This document shows, in pieces, positions 52,701-61,499 of a DNA stretch of 64,000 nucleotides; position 1 is the stretch's first letter, and each line of letters opens with the position of its first letter. Position numbers and translations under genes: made by a program. Source of the DNA: Dehalococcoidia bacterium (lineage in GTDB: Bacteria > Chloroflexota > Dehalococcoidia > Bin125); contig JAJDXE010000010.1 in assembly GCA_022825265.1 (NCBI GenBank), positions 434,001 to 498,000 of the forward strand, in the 5' to 3' direction. The notes under the pieces are model-generated. The model ran no database searches. It saw only the letters and a program-made list of their open reading frames with translations, and had not been told where the DNA came from.

Positions 52701-53116
52701 ATGGGGTCTTCATCGGTGCGCTGGCGGCCGTGGCGATTGCGTCGGCGTTTGGATTGATCGTGCTGACGGCGGTGACCGCTCAAGCACGACGGGTGGAGTT
52801 TGCCGTCTGTCAAAGCGTCGGGATGAGTATGCGCCAGATCCTGGGCCTGATCGCCATAGAGCAGTTGATCATCATCGCGATCGGGCTGGGCGCGGGCTTG
52901 ATCGTCGGAACGCAGGCCGGCGCGATCCTGCTGGATTTCTTTGCGTTGACTCCTGACGGCCGCGATGTGGTGCCGCCGTTGGCGTTCGTGATCGATTGGC
53001 CGGGAGTCGGGATCCTGTTCGGCGCACTCGCGGCGCTGTTTGCACTCAATCTCGGCGCGTTCCTCTGGTTCCTGCGCCGGATCGAGCTACATGGCGCGTT
53101 GCGGCTCGCCGCGTAG
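49769..53116 (+). CDS. Very large FtsX-type ABC permease (2)
   Basis: 1115 residues, same plan as the preceding protein: TM1 at about 28-47, outside domain to about 300, helices at about 310-560, a second large outside domain, and a C-terminal FtsX domain (about 970-1110) with RRVEFAVCQSVGMSMRQIL. The start ATG shares a base with the previous stop, so the two subunits are made together, probably as a heterodimer. Cargo unknown; outside domains have no Cys-rich or known ligand motif. Confidence 0.85.
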   Translation: MAERRDSGPGETARELGLLAIRRITSAPRLSAVLLIGALLAVGLASSAPIFIEAVRDLGLRQTLADADPAELDLRLVLSNVRADSESVGDVETLIAEEVDSAASSLTVGRMKAIRTGGFILREEDQEFNPPNAKHATFIAQADLAEVSELVSGRSPESASGLIEVAVEREQALAFGIEVGDELLAQPFWLGEQAETRARVVGIIAPSLDERRWSTLDPAFLPLAARESELRFWTTREGILGILSDQSPSLRLALLQRFRTDLRSASAAEASAAADALELMTRRLAQSVEGIQQESALINTLGDFSRRFEFAQSTLLMIVLQLVGAVLVYAVIAAAMLAEQRTEDTAWLRSRGARQRDVAMLHVVEAAILTAPAVALGPVIGMGLVSLLGFVPPFDEALAATGAGSFLPVSLPIEAWYLAIGAGALALLAQAVPTYRATRQTMVTTRRERGRPPSSWTQRALIDAAVAALGALLIFELQWAGEPIDSPLVGETRLDWLAVATPTVLLFVVGLIVLRLFPPAMRALARLVSPWRSLTLLLGTWYLGRTPTHYGRTVLLLTIAGALAVFAASFRTTLDTSYNDRALHAAGASVRMTEPFSEIVPFEQIQEVGGGSVAQIKRIVGAFDGDEDSGRVQIAALDAETVAGQLEDRQIEWALPPSQLASIGGVLADAPGSVIEELDGFLKLQVGVVRLEQETPIGIKVKDAVGRYWWYLIDTLRPQQAQADAELRTVTGRVTIEPAAYLPLEGSRLIQGQSRFRPTVVERPIAPLTLISLDLALTRSSGEILLGDLTYEQRGESQLLADFSSGKWEAAPLEVGEEPLDFFTVTDLGVRYRWNAIPSSLRGIRYIAEREPLPALLSVEAMKQGRLNIGETVRLRVGPTPMKFEVVGSFETFPSYDPQRDDPLVLIDRAAFVERLYGSAAAGVALAVSDELWVSAPLERWSQLLVEYEVPSAGDGISTIESAREELAADPLIVASWNGVFIGALAAVAIASAFGLIVLTAVTAQARRVEFAVCQSVGMSMRQILGLIAIEQLIIIAIGLGAGLIVGTQAGAILLDFFALTPDGRDVVPPLAFVIDWPGVGILFGALAALFALNLGAFLWFLRRIELHGALRLAA

Positions 53117-53121
53117 GTTCT

Positions 53122-53691
53122 CTAGCCCAGGCGGAACGGTGGGTAGCGGTCGGTGATGAGCAGGAAAGCGTAGGCCTCGACTCGGAGGGTCCAGCGTTCG
53201 GCGTTGAGCATGAAGGTGAACAGCGGGCGCGGGTACTGGCCGGTGAAGAGGATCGCCAACCAGGCGAGCAGGACGACGATGTTCTGGAGGACGACGAGCA
53301 CCCAGATGACGATGTAGTGAGGCAGGGCGAGCAACCACTTCACGAGCGGCAGCCAGCGGTTGAGTTGGGCGGCGTCTGGGTAGTCAAGGTCGAGCTTGAC
53401 GCTCTGTTCCTCGTCGGTGGATGGATATTCGTCTGTCATCAGGTTGAGATAGGCGTAGACCCGATTCTGAAAGCGAACGGCCTCGAGATTGAAGTCGAAC
53501 CACCAGCGCGGATACTTCTGGCGGAACACCAGCATGAGGGCGACAGGTGTGCAGAGCGCGGGTGGGATAACGGACAGCAAGATGATGGCAGGGATCGCGA
53601 GGATTGGCCTCAGGAGCGTGGAGATGCGATCGAGTGATTGCGGATACTCGATGTCGAGTCGGGCCGGGTACCCATCATCCGTGCGCTGCAT
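53122..53691 (-). CDS. DUF4389 membrane protein
   Basis: 189 residues. Two copies of the DUF4389 pattern: YPQSLDRISTLLRPILAIPA with a TM helix, and YPDAAQLNRWLPLVKWLLALP with IVIWVLVVLQNIVVLLAWLA. KYPRWWFDF and QYPRPLFTF follow the two helices in matching positions, so it is an internal repeat. Function unknown. GGGAG upstream of ATG. Convergent with the permease operon, 5 bp from its stop. Confidence 0.85.
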   Translation of the reverse strand: MQRTDDGYPARLDIEYPQSLDRISTLLRPILAIPAIILLSVIPPALCTPVALMLVFRQKYPRWWFDFNLEAVRFQNRVYAYLNLMTDEYPSTDEEQSVKLDLDYPDAAQLNRWLPLVKWLLALPHYIVIWVLVVLQNIVVLLAWLAILFTGQYPRPLFTFMLNAERWTLRVEAYAFLLITDRYPPFRLG

Positions 53692-53771
53692 GGCGAAGCT
53701 CCCTGCTGGGTGTAATCGGAGAGGCCGGTGAGTTCAGGCTATCGATGATGGCAAGCGGTTGAGCTCGACGA

Positions 53772-54230
53772 TTAGGGAGCGATGCCCAGCGTGCGCTGTA
53801 TCTGGCGGACGTGAAAGAGCTGATGATCGGCCGCGGTGAGGGCAATTGTGCGCAGAGACATGTCGAGGACATCGCCGTCAAGTTCGATGTTGGCGGGTTC
53901 TCTCAACTGATCGGCGGACAAGTCGGTAAGCAAGCGCTCGGTGTCCTCGCGGACGCTGGTCAGTGCCCAGCGCAACTCAGGCAGCGAGGCTTCGGACTCG
54001 GTGTCCGGCAGTGTCACACCGCCGACGGGAGGGATCGGCAGTTGGGGCGCGACCTCTCGGCGGAGCAGCATGAGTTGCGGATGCAGCCAGCGCTCGGAGT
54101 GGACGACATGCAGGAGGATCTCGCGAACAGACCATTCAGCGGGTGTGAGGCGGTCGCTGAGGCGGTCGTCGGAGCATGCGTCAAGCAGAACTCGCAGCTC
54201 GTCGAAGTTTTGCTCGAGCGCAGCCTGCAC
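53772..54230 (-). CDS. DinB-family protein
   Basis: About 152 residues of a four-helix bundle. His ligands of the metal site are visible: ILLHVVHSERWLHPQLM and TAADHQLFHVRQIQRTLG. Such proteins include thiol-dependent transferases and damage-induced proteins. The start is uncertain: GTG at 54230 gives a normal length; GAGG upstream at about 54268 would instead fit a rare ATC at 54260. Not DNA polymerase IV. Confidence 0.75.
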   Translation of the reverse strand: MQAALEQNFDELRVLLDACSDDRLSDRLTPAEWSVREILLHVVHSERWLHPQLMLLRREVAPQLPIPPVGGVTLPDTESEASLPELRWALTSVREDTERLLTDLSADQLREPANIELDGDVLDMSLRTIALTAADHQLFHVRQIQRTLGIAP

Positions 54231-54369
54231 ATTGACGGGTGCATTTACAAAATCAACGATGATGTTTACCTCAACCTGTTCCCAGCGTGAAGGTCGTCGC
54301 GCACAGTGTCGATGAACGGCGGCGGCGGGACAACTCACTGACCAGCGAACGCAGAAGGCGGCCGGCCAT

Positions 54370-55254
54370 ATGGCCCGAGTCCGTGAGATTCCGTCCCGAG
54401 CCGCGCAGCTCGCACTCGAACCGACGATATCGACCGAGCACCGCGCTGAACTCGCCAAGGGTGCAGCGGAGTGGGACGCGAAGCAGTTCTTCGACGCGCA
54501 CGAGACCTGGGAAGAGATCTGGCAGGTCGAGCGACGCTCGATTCGCAGCTTCTACCAGGGACTGATCCTGCTTGCAGCAGGTCTGCACCACTGGACCGGC
54601 ACGCATCGGCCGCGCGGGGTGCGAATCAAACTGTCATCCGGAATCGAGCGCCTGGCGCCATATGCGCCGACGTATCTGGGAGTAGATGTGTCGACGATGA
54701 TCGCCGATGCGGCGGCTCTGCTTCGCCAGGCTCCCGACCGACCAGCGGCGTTGGCCGACACTTCGCTGGATCATTTCCCGCCATTCCGTTGGGCTGTGAC
54801 GGATGGCGGCAGGCTCGGAGCCTTGCGCGTGCGGCGACTGCGCGCGGCGGCGCAGTTGCCCACGCACGGCTCCGAGCTGGCTTCCGGCCTTGATCTGTAC
54901 GCGGAGCTTTCGGAGGTTGGCGGCTCGCTGCAGCTCACACAGATGCCGCAGCCTGTGCCAACTGGCATCGCCTGTGCTCCTCCGCCCGGGTACGAGATCC
55001 AGATTCGACCAAGATCGGGTCTGACGCGGCGAGGCGTCGAGATCGGTTGGGGCACCGTCGATGCCGATTATCGCGGGGAGTTACTGGTCTCGATGTCGTT
55101 GCGCGGGCCGGCTGGACGGGGATATCGGATCGAGCATGGCGACCGAATCGCTCAGCTCGTCGTTGCACCCGTCGCGCTGACAGCGGTCGAGGAAGTGGAC
55201 GAACTGGACGACACCGAGCGCGGGGCCGGTGGTTTCGGATCGACGGGCCGCTGA
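54370..55254 (+). CDS. DUF309 domain fused to dUTPase
   Basis: 294 residues in one open frame. Residues 25-125 are DUF309: FFDAHETWEEIW (41-51) and FYQGLILLAAGLHHW. Residues 150-294 are a complete trimeric-type dUTPase with all five motifs: SGLDLYAE, PRSGLTRRG, GTVDADYRGE (catalytic Asp231), EHGDRIAQLVV and RGAGGFGSTG. dUTPase removes dUTP from the nucleotide pool. No stop or frameshift separates the parts, and the linker is about 25 residues. crcB starts 3 bp after the stop. Confidence 0.88.
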   Translation: MARVREIPSRAAQLALEPTISTEHRAELAKGAAEWDAKQFFDAHETWEEIWQVERRSIRSFYQGLILLAAGLHHWTGTHRPRGVRIKLSSGIERLAPYAPTYLGVDVSTMIADAAALLRQAPDRPAALADTSLDHFPPFRWAVTDGGRLGALRVRRLRAAAQLPTHGSELASGLDLYAELSEVGGSLQLTQMPQPVPTGIACAPPPGYEIQIRPRSGLTRRGVEIGWGTVDADYRGELLVSMSLRGPAGRGYRIEHGDRIAQLVVAPVALTAVEEVDELDDTERGAGGFGSTGR

Positions 55255-55257
55255 TCG

Positions 55258-55629
55258 ATGACGGTGGCGGCGATTGCCTCGATCGCGCTCGGTGGCGCCG
55301 CCGGATCCGTGCTGCGCTACGTGCTCAATCGATGGATCGGCCAGCCGGACGGACTACCGCTGGGCATCCTGGTCGTCAATCTCAGCGGGACGCTGGCGCT
55401 GGGACTGGTGGCGACATTGTTCCTGGAGCGAATCGGCGTGTCCGACAATCTGCGTCTGGCGATCACAGTGGGTCTGCTGGGTGGATTCACCACGTTCTCG
55501 ACGATCTGGCTGGACACGTTGCACTTGCTCAATGGCGGACGATGGGCGTGGGCGCTTGCCAATCTGATGGTCTCAGCAGCGGGAGGTCTGGCTGCAGCCT
55601 GGTTGGGACAGCAGCTGGCACGCCTTTAA
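55258..55629 (+). CDS. crcB: Fluoride channel CrcB/Fluc
   Basis: 123 residues, four TM helices. Motifs: GGAAGSVLRYVLNRW, GILVVNLSGTLALG (pore Asn) and GFTTFSTIWLDT (Phe-box/Thr-Ser region with the central Na site). Exports fluoride as an antiparallel dimer. Only one crcB copy is seen, so it is likely the homodimer type. Placed 3 bp after the dUTPase fusion, hence co-transcribed. No fluoride riboswitch is recognisable upstream. Confidence 0.92.
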   Translation: MTVAAIASIALGGAAGSVLRYVLNRWIGQPDGLPLGILVVNLSGTLALGLVATLFLERIGVSDNLRLAITVGLLGGFTTFSTIWLDTLHLLNGGRWAWALANLMVSAAGGLAAAWLGQQLARL

Positions 55630-55709
55630 CGCGATTGCAGCCGTGCGTGCCGCCCCGAAGCCGCAATGTGTATAGAGTGGCAACAGGCGACGGGGCGGTT
55701 GTGTCACTG

Positions 55710-57086
55710 ATGTCCCAAATTCGATGGCTTGCACGGCGGCGCGCCGTTACATCATCTCTTGTCCTCTCTTTGCTCATTGCTAGCGCCTTCACGCTCTCCG
55801 GCTGCGGACTGTTCGGCGGTGACGACGAGACACCCCAGGTCGTCGAACCGCCGGCGAGTACAGAACAAGAATCCGATACCAGTAGCGCGACTCCCACGAC
55901 GACGCAGGTGCAGGAAGACGAACAACAGAACCAACCGAGCGAAGCGGTCGCGGTGACGACCTCCCCATCGGATGAAGAGCAGGATCAGGAAGAGTCTGTT
56001 GCCGAGAGCGTCGAGACCGAAGAAGAGGTTGACCCCACGATCTACATCGTTCAGCCGGGCGACACGCTGGCACAGATCGCCAACGAACTGGGCGTCCGGA
56101 TCGACGATCTGATCACGCTCAACGGAATCGTGGATCCCGACCGGATCCGTGTGGGCCAGGAGTTGAAGGTTCCGGGGGCGAAGCTGGGCGACGAACCTGA
56201 TGAAGAGGAAGACGAACAGGAGGAAGCCGTCGAGGACGAGGATGAGCAGGAAGACTCGGACGAGGATCAGATTGAGCCTCCAAGCGTCGAGCTGCCGACG
56301 GTGGCGGTGCCAGCCGCGACGCCGACTCAGGTCTCGTACACGCAGTTCCCTCAGCCGGGACCGGAGCAGACGACCGACACGATTCCGGACGCACCGTCCA
56401 ACTTCCTCCAGTACGGCGCGGCGGCGCTGCCCTGGCTGCATGGGATCAACACGATTGAGCCGATCATCGAACTGTTCAAGGCCTGGCCGATGCCGGCGCT
56501 GGCCGTCGGCAATGACCGGGTGGTCCTGGTTGACACGAACGCGAATGGCGAGTTCTCGGCGGCGATCGTGTACACCGATCCCAACTCGTTCGGTGCGGCG
56601 GTTCCTTTTTCCAATCTTGTTGTCTACGACCCGGTTCCCGGCGACCCGTCGAAGTACAGGATTGCCTACGACCATGCCCAGGCGTACGCGCGCGAGGTGC
56701 AGGGGATTCAGCAGTTGGCTGACATCGACACGACCGGCGATGCCGTCCGCGATCTGACGTTCCGCGAGATCACGTGCGACGCCAGCGGTTGCGTGAGCAG
56801 CTTCTACATCCTGTCCTCGACCGGCGACGGCTACCGCACGATCACGGGATCGGTGGCGCAGGTGGCCGAGGTCTCGTCGATCTCGATTGAGGATCTGACG
56901 GGCGACGGCGTTCCGGACATCGCGGTCAACGGCCTGGCCACCGATCAGTCGACCGCCGCCCGGTACACATTCGTGTTCACGGCGGATGGCGACAGTCTGG
57001 TGGAGTCGGTGCGGCTTTCGCTCGACGGTGACTCCTCGGACGAGGCTTCGGCGGACGACGACGAAGAGGACTTACTCGAGGAATAA
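55710..57086 (+). CDS. LysM lipoprotein with acidic linkers
   Basis: 458 residues from the ATG at 55710; upstream in-frame sequence overlaps dUTPase and crcB and is not coding. Signal with lipobox LSGC (Cys32). About 35-105 is a Ser/Thr/Glu/Gln-rich linker. About 110-155 is a LysM domain (YIVQPGDTLAQIANELGV ... GQELKVP) for peptidoglycan or glycan binding. A strongly acidic run (about 165-190) follows, then a C-terminal domain of about 240 residues with two FG-GAP/VCBS-like loops (DIDTTGDAVRD; DLTGDGVPDIAVNG), likely calcium-binding. Acidic C-tail. Confidence 0.85.
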   Translation: MSQIRWLARRRAVTSSLVLSLLIASAFTLSGCGLFGGDDETPQVVEPPASTEQESDTSSATPTTTQVQEDEQQNQPSEAVAVTTSPSDEEQDQEESVAESVETEEEVDPTIYIVQPGDTLAQIANELGVRIDDLITLNGIVDPDRIRVGQELKVPGAKLGDEPDEEEDEQEEAVEDEDEQEDSDEDQIEPPSVELPTVAVPAATPTQVSYTQFPQPGPEQTTDTIPDAPSNFLQYGAAALPWLHGINTIEPIIELFKAWPMPALAVGNDRVVLVDTNANGEFSAAIVYTDPNSFGAAVPFSNLVVYDPVPGDPSKYRIAYDHAQAYAREVQGIQQLADIDTTGDAVRDLTFREITCDASGCVSSFYILSSTGDGYRTITGSVAQVAEVSSISIEDLTGDGVPDIAVNGLATDQSTAARYTFVFTADGDSLVESVRLSLDGDSSDEASADDDEEDLLEE

Positions 57087-57120
57087 CCCTCTCAGCCGGT
57101 GTCGTCCAGATTGCCCGCTG

Positions 57121-57141
57121 TGAGGCGGAGGCATAGCCTCA
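57121..57141 (+). terminator. Hairpin between LysM and ClC genes
   Basis: TGAGGC (57121-57126) / GCCTCA (57136-57141), 9-nt loop, 35 nt after the LysM stop; no U-tract. The right arm overlaps TAGCCT, a -10-like hexamer. Confidence 0.3.
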
Positions 57142-57214
57142 GACTGGTCAGGCTCGCGGCGAGAGCGCGGTCATCCGACCGGCGGTCCGCTGCGTACGAC
57201 GGGTGAACTGAGCG

Positions 57215-59317
57215 ATGTCCCTGGTGCTTCGTCCATCGAGACGTTTCGGGACTCGCTCGGCACAACTCTTCTGGCGATTGCCTCTGGTCGGACGGGTACG
57301 GGTTCCGCGCAACCTCGCGCCGCTGCTGTTGGCCGGCGCTGTTGGATTGGCGGCTGGCTTCGCCGCCGTGGCGCTGACCGCGCTGGTCGACGGGCTGATC
57401 ATCGTCTTCGACGAGCTTGAGTCGATCCTCGGCGACCTCGCCGGCGGCTGGACCTTGATGCTCGTGCCGGCGATCGCCGCCATCCCTGTCGCATTCATCG
57501 TTTCTCGGATCGCTTCGGAGTCGCAGGGCGCGGGTGTCCCGTATGTGATGGTCGCAGTCGAGCGGGCCGGTGGATTCGTACGGCCGATCATTGCGCCGGC
57601 CAAGTTGATCGCGACGGGATTCACGCTTGGTGGTGGCGGCGCAGCAGGACGCGAAGGTCCGATTGTCCTGATTGCGGCATCGCTGGCGTCGTCGATTGGC
57701 CGGCTGACGAGGCAGCCGTCCGACATGCTGGTGCTGATGGTCGCGGCGGCGGCGGCAGGTGGGATTGCGGCGACATTCAACACGCCGATTGCTGGCACAT
57801 TCTTCGCGATGGAAGTCGTACTGCGACGGTTCAACGTGCGCAACTTCACGATCGTGGTGGTATCGGCGGTCGTGGCCAACATCGTGGCGATTGCGTTCTA
57901 CGGCGACTCCGCCGGCCTCGACTTGCCTGACCTGGACATCAACAGCAACTGGGAACTGTTCCTCCACGCGATCGTCGGAGTCTCGGCCGCGATCGCCGGG
58001 ATCTTGTTCGTCCGAACCCGATTCTTCACCGAAGACGTGTTTGAGTTTGTCGGCGTATCGCTGACGATTCGCCCGATCCTGGGCCTGCTGGGCGTCGGCG
58101 TCCTGGCGCTGATCGAGGCTGACATCCTTGGCTCCGGACTGGAGCAGATCCAGATCTTTGCCGAGGGTGAGATCGCGATTTCGACGCTCGCAGTCCTGAT
58201 GGTGCTCAAGATGATCGCCGCCTCGCTGACGATTGGCTCGGGCGCATCGGGAGGCGCATTCGCTCCATTGCTGTTCGTCGGCGCGACGCTCGGTGCCCTG
58301 ATGGGGGCCGGGTTCGAAGCGGCCCTGCCGAGCGTCGTCGGTCCCACTGGCACCTATGTGGTCGTCGGCATGGCTGCGGTCTTTGCGGCGGCGGCGCGCG
58401 CGCCGATGACGTCGTTGTTTATCGTCTTCGAACTCAGCGGTTATTCGCTGGTCTTACCTCTGATGACTGCCGTCGCGCTGGCGACGGCGATCGCCCAGTT
58501 GCTGACACGCGACACGATTTACAACGTCCGCCTGCGCCGAGCCGGACTCGATGTGCGAGAAGAGCCTGCTCCATCGCCGCTGGACGAACTCACGGTCGCG
58601 ACGACGATGCGCACCGATACACCGATCGTGTCGAGGCTGGCGACGATTCAGGATCTGGCGGCGGCGATGAGCCAATCGCGAGGCAACGTCGTGGCCGTGG
58701 CCGACAATCAGAACCGGTTCATCGGACTGATCAGCGCGACGGACGTGACATCGGCGGTCGAGCGCCAGGAGCTCGATCGGCGGGCATTCGATCTGGCAGT
58801 GGTCGCGCCAATCTTCGTGCATCCCGACGACAACCTGCGCTACGCGCTGTCGTTGTTGGTCGAGCACGACATTCGCCAGTTGCCGGTGGTCGCGCGTGAT
58901 GATGAGTCCCGATTGATGGGCATGCTCACCCAACGCGACGTACTGCGCGAGGTCGCACAACCGAGCGACCGCATGCCTGAACAACGTGGAGCGCCGGCGC
59001 CGGTGCGGCGGCTGGTCGGCGCTGTCGAGATCGAGTGTCGAGTAGAACCCGGCTCACGGGCCGAAGCGCTGACCGTATCCCAGCTGCCGTTGCCCGAGGC
59101 GTCGGTCATTACGGCTATCCACCGGCGCGGAGAGGTCGTGATCCCGCGTGGCAATGTACGACTCGAGACCAACGACCTGGCCGTCGTGTTGTCGGTGCCG
59201 CCAGAAGAGGGCACGGTGCGGGCACTGTTCGTCAGCCGCAGAGAGCAGTCGCGGACCAACTGGTGGTTCCTACCTCACGCTCCGACAACGCCGAATGACG
59301 ACGCGCCTCAACGCTGA
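57215..59317 (+). CDS. ClC chloride channel/transporter with CBS pair and RCK-C domain
   Basis: 700 residues. ClC signatures: GAGVP (105-109) for GSGIP, GREGP (gating Glu147), [13 protein letters not shown] (to 200) and GGAFAP. The proton-side Glu203 of E. coli ClC aligns with Val201, as in channel-type ClCs. Residues about 445-570 hold two CBS domains ([39 protein letters not shown]). Residues about 600-690 are a TrkA-C/RCK-C-type domain ([20 protein letters not shown]). Both suggest nucleotide- or ligand-gated control. No other transport gene is beside it. Confidence 0.9.
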   Translation: MSLVLRPSRRFGTRSAQLFWRLPLVGRVRVPRNLAPLLLAGAVGLAAGFAAVALTALVDGLIIVFDELESILGDLAGGWTLMLVPAIAAIPVAFIVSRIASESQGAGVPYVMVAVERAGGFVRPIIAPAKLIATGFTLGGGGAAGREGPIVLIAASLASSIGRLTRQPSDMLVLMVAAAAAGGIAATFNTPIAGTFFAMEVVLRRFNVRNFTIVVVSAVVANIVAIAFYGDSAGLDLPDLDINSNWELFLHAIVGVSAAIAGILFVRTRFFTEDVFEFVGVSLTIRPILGLLGVGVLALIEADILGSGLEQIQIFAEGEIAISTLAVLMVLKMIAASLTIGSGASGGAFAPLLFVGATLGALMGAGFEAALPSVVGPTGTYVVVGMAAVFAAAARAPMTSLFIVFELSGYSLVLPLMTAVALATAIAQLLTRDTIYNVRLRRAGLDVREEPAPSPLDELTVATTMRTDTPIVSRLATIQDLAAAMSQSRGNVVAVADNQNRFIGLISATDVTSAVERQELDRRAFDLAVVAPIFVHPDDNLRYALSLLVEHDIRQLPVVARDDESRLMGMLTQRDVLREVAQPSDRMPEQRGAPAPVRRLVGAVEIECRVEPGSRAEALTVSQLPLPEASVITAIHRRGEVVIPRGNVRLETNDLAVVLSVPPEEGTVRALFVSRREQSRTNWWFLPHAPTTPNDDAPQR

Positions 59318-59326
59318 CGCTGCGCC

Positions 59327-59332
59327 TAGACT
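59327..59332 (+). promoter_or_regulatory. -10-like TAGACT 7 nt before an ATG
   Basis: TAGACT, identical to the tRNA-Asp -10, ends 7 nt before the ATG at 59340; no Shine-Dalgarno site. Confidence 0.45.
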
Positions 59333-59339
59333 CGACAGC

Positions 59340-59750
59340 ATGCCGAGGCTCTACACACTCGCGCAGGCGCGACGATCGTTACCGGCCCTCGCGGCGGTCG
59401 TGATCGTGATGCGCAAGCGGGCGCTGCGGCTGGACGAACTGACCGCCCTCAGGTCCTCGATGCGGCGGACGACCAGCGCCGACGGAGATCCCATCGTCAG
59501 CGATGAATCTGAGATCCAGGCCGAGATCACGAAGCTCGAGGGTCAGATCGCCACGCTGATTGAACACATCCAGCAGCAGGACGTTGAAGTCAAGGACATT
59601 CGCCGGGGATTGATTGACTGGCGTGCGGAACGCGATGGGCGCGAGGTCTATCTCTGCTGGCAGTACGGCGAGCGAACGGTGAACTGGTGGCACGAACTGG
59701 CCGACGGCTTTGCCGGAAGGCAGCCGATCGTCGTCTCCGAGTGGACCTGA
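59340..59750 (+). CDS. DUF2203 protein
   Basis: 136 residues from the ATG at 59340. N-terminus [17 protein letters not shown], a coiled middle, and the typical end [25 protein letters not shown] define DUF2203, a small protein of unknown function. It is followed 10 bp later by the methyltransferase gene. Confidence 0.88.
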   Translation: MPRLYTLAQARRSLPALAAVVIVMRKRALRLDELTALRSSMRRTTSADGDPIVSDESEIQAEITKLEGQIATLIEHIQQQDVEVKDIRRGLIDWRAERDGREVYLCWQYGERTVNWWHELADGFAGRQPIVVSEWT

Positions 59751-59760
59751 GGCGCCGCTC

Positions 59761-60534
59761 GTGCCGCATCACCGCACGCTGGCGCCGCCGGAGCAGCGCG
59801 ACGGCCGAACTCCGGTCATCCACGCCGAGTTGAGGCGTCACTACGACTCGCTCTACGACCTGATGCTCAATGGACGTGCGGCGCGCGACGCTCGGCCGGT
59901 GCTCGACGTTGGAACCGGCGACGGACTGGCCCTGACCGCGATCACCCAGGGGACGCCATTGCATGGGCTCGGGATCGACGTGGCGGCGCCCGGTCAATGG
60001 CTGGGTCCTCCGGGGTGGAGTGTGATCCAGGCCGACGCTCAACGACTGCCGTTCGTCGACGACGGATTCAACTCGGCGCTGATGGTCGATGTCTACGAGT
60101 GGTTGCGGCATCCGGCGGCGACGCTGAGCGAGATCGCACGGGTGACGGATGGCCCGATTTTGATTGTGCAAACCGACTGGGAAGGGCTCTGGTTCCAGGC
60201 CGACGAGGCGGAGATTGGGCGCGACCTGGTGCGGGCGTTCACTAAGGGCGCGCCGGAGCAGCTTCGTCAGCGGATCAGGAGTTCGGCCGAAGAAGCCGGG
60301 CTCTCCGTCGAGCGTTCGTCGACGGTGTCGATCACGACCGATCGATTGGAGCAGGGCGGCCTGGCCTGGGACGTCCTGGAATCGATTCGACGGTACCTGG
60401 TGATCGAGTCGGCGCAGGTTCGGGCGCGGCGGTTCGACGACTGGCGATCGGAACTGCAACGCGCGGCCGATGAGGGACAGTTCACGATGCTGGTGCGTCG
60501 GATCGTGGCGTTGCTTGGCTCGAATGGAGGCTGA
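59761..60534 (+). CDS. SAM-dependent methyltransferase (type 11-like)
   Basis: 257 residues from GTG 59761; an upstream in-frame start would overlap DUF2203. SAM-binding motif I VLDVGTGDGLAL, motif II region GLGIDVAAP, and QADAQRLPFVDDGFNSALMV. The C-half is helical and basic. Substrate unknown. Convergent with the ABC ATPase gene, 7 bp apart. Confidence 0.8.
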   Translation: MPHHRTLAPPEQRDGRTPVIHAELRRHYDSLYDLMLNGRAARDARPVLDVGTGDGLALTAITQGTPLHGLGIDVAAPGQWLGPPGWSVIQADAQRLPFVDDGFNSALMVDVYEWLRHPAATLSEIARVTDGPILIVQTDWEGLWFQADEAEIGRDLVRAFTKGAPEQLRQRIRSSAEEAGLSVERSSTVSITTDRLEQGGLAWDVLESIRRYLVIESAQVRARRFDDWRSELQRAADEGQFTMLVRRIVALLGSNGG

Positions 60535-60541
60535 CGAGGAG

Positions 60542-61441
60542 CTACGAGTTCCGCGGCGATGAACCGTGGCGGTGGCCTTCGCTGTGCTCGTGCTCTTCCA
60601 TGTGCAGCTGCAGCTCGTCGGCCAGACGTAAGGTGTGGTGCTCGTGCGGCTCGGTCTCGTCGGTGTGGACGTCGCCTCTCGAGAAGATCGCCAGTTCTCG
60701 GCCGAAGGTGCGCCGCAGGACATCCTCGGTCAGGATGTCGGTGGGATCTCCCTGGGCGATGATGCCGCCGTCCGAGGCATTGACGCAGATCACCTCTGCG
60801 TAGTGTTCAATCACGGTCGAGAGGTCGTGCGTGGTCATGATCACCGAGGTACCCAGCTCGGTCAGGTCGCAAAGGACGTCGAAGAGCTGGTCGTCTGAGA
60901 CGGCATCGAGGGCGGCGGAGGGCTCATCCAGCAGCAGGATGCGAGGCTGTCTTGCCAGAGCTCTTGCGATTAGGGCTCGCTTGCGCTGGCCGCCGGACAA
61001 CTCCTGGATTTGCCGGTGCTGGAGGTCCTGGACATCCATCATCGCGAGTGCGCGGTCGACGGCGATGGCGTCATCCCGGGACTTGATCAGCCGACCGACC
61101 CGACGCTTCCAACTGAATTGGTAACGGCCCATCTCGACGAGTTCGCGGACGGTGATTGGGAAGCGCCAGTCGACGTTAGACGCCTGGGGCATGTAGCCGA
61201 GGAATGCTCTCGCGTCCTGAGGCGACTCGCCGCCAACCAGCACTTCGCCCTTCGATGGCCCAACCAGGCCGGCGATGGTCTTGAGTAGCGTGCTCTTGCC
61301 GGAGCCGTTGCCACCGATGATCCCGGTGAAAACGCCTCCGGGGATGTTGAGCGAGAGGTTCTCAAAGACGCGGTGACCGGGATAGCCAACGGTCACATCG
61401 CGGATTGCGACTTCGGCGCCCGAAACGGGGGCGATGGTCAT
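60542..61441 (-). CDS. Metal-type ABC transporter ATPase with His-rich tail
   Basis: 299 residues from the ATG at 61441 (GGAG 8 nt upstream). Walker A GGNGSGKST, Q-loop PQASNVDWRFP (DWxFP typical of Zn/Mn ATPases), signature LSGGQRKR, Walker B ILLLDEPSAALD, switch THD. The last 45 residues hold about ten His (HEHHTLRL ... HMEEHEHSEGHRHG). Such His tails occur on zinc-binding proteins and suggest a zinc or similar metal. No permease gene is in the window; a divergent binding-protein gene starts 58 bp away. Confidence 0.88.
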   Translation of the reverse strand: MTIAPVSGAEVAIRDVTVGYPGHRVFENLSLNIPGGVFTGIIGGNGSGKSTLLKTIAGLVGPSKGEVLVGGESPQDARAFLGYMPQASNVDWRFPITVRELVEMGRYQFSWKRRVGRLIKSRDDAIAVDRALAMMDVQDLQHRQIQELSGGQRKRALIARALARQPRILLLDEPSAALDAVSDDQLFDVLCDLTELGTSVIMTTHDLSTVIEHYAEVICVNASDGGIIAQGDPTDILTEDVLRRTFGRELAIFSRGDVHTDETEPHEHHTLRLADELQLHMEEHEHSEGHRHGSSPRNS

Positions 61442-61486
61442 CGGGGTCTCCAGCCAGGCGACCAGCCTGCCCTCGGCGGTCGCTGA

Positions 61487-61492
61487 TAGCCT
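61487..61492 (+). promoter_or_regulatory. -10-like TAGCCT 7 nt before an ATG
   Basis: TAGCCT ends 7 nt before the ATG at 61500 with no Shine-Dalgarno site, as seen at 17915. Confidence 0.4.
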
Positions 61493-61499
61493 CAGATAC

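Noticed and set aside
55047..55709. Upstream in-frame extension of the LysM lipoprotein
   Set aside because: It overlaps dUTPase and crcB; the signal peptide and lipobox fix the start at 55710.
55630..55709. Fluoride riboswitch for crcB
   Set aside because: No riboswitch-like fold is seen near crcB, which starts 3 bp after the dUTPase stop.
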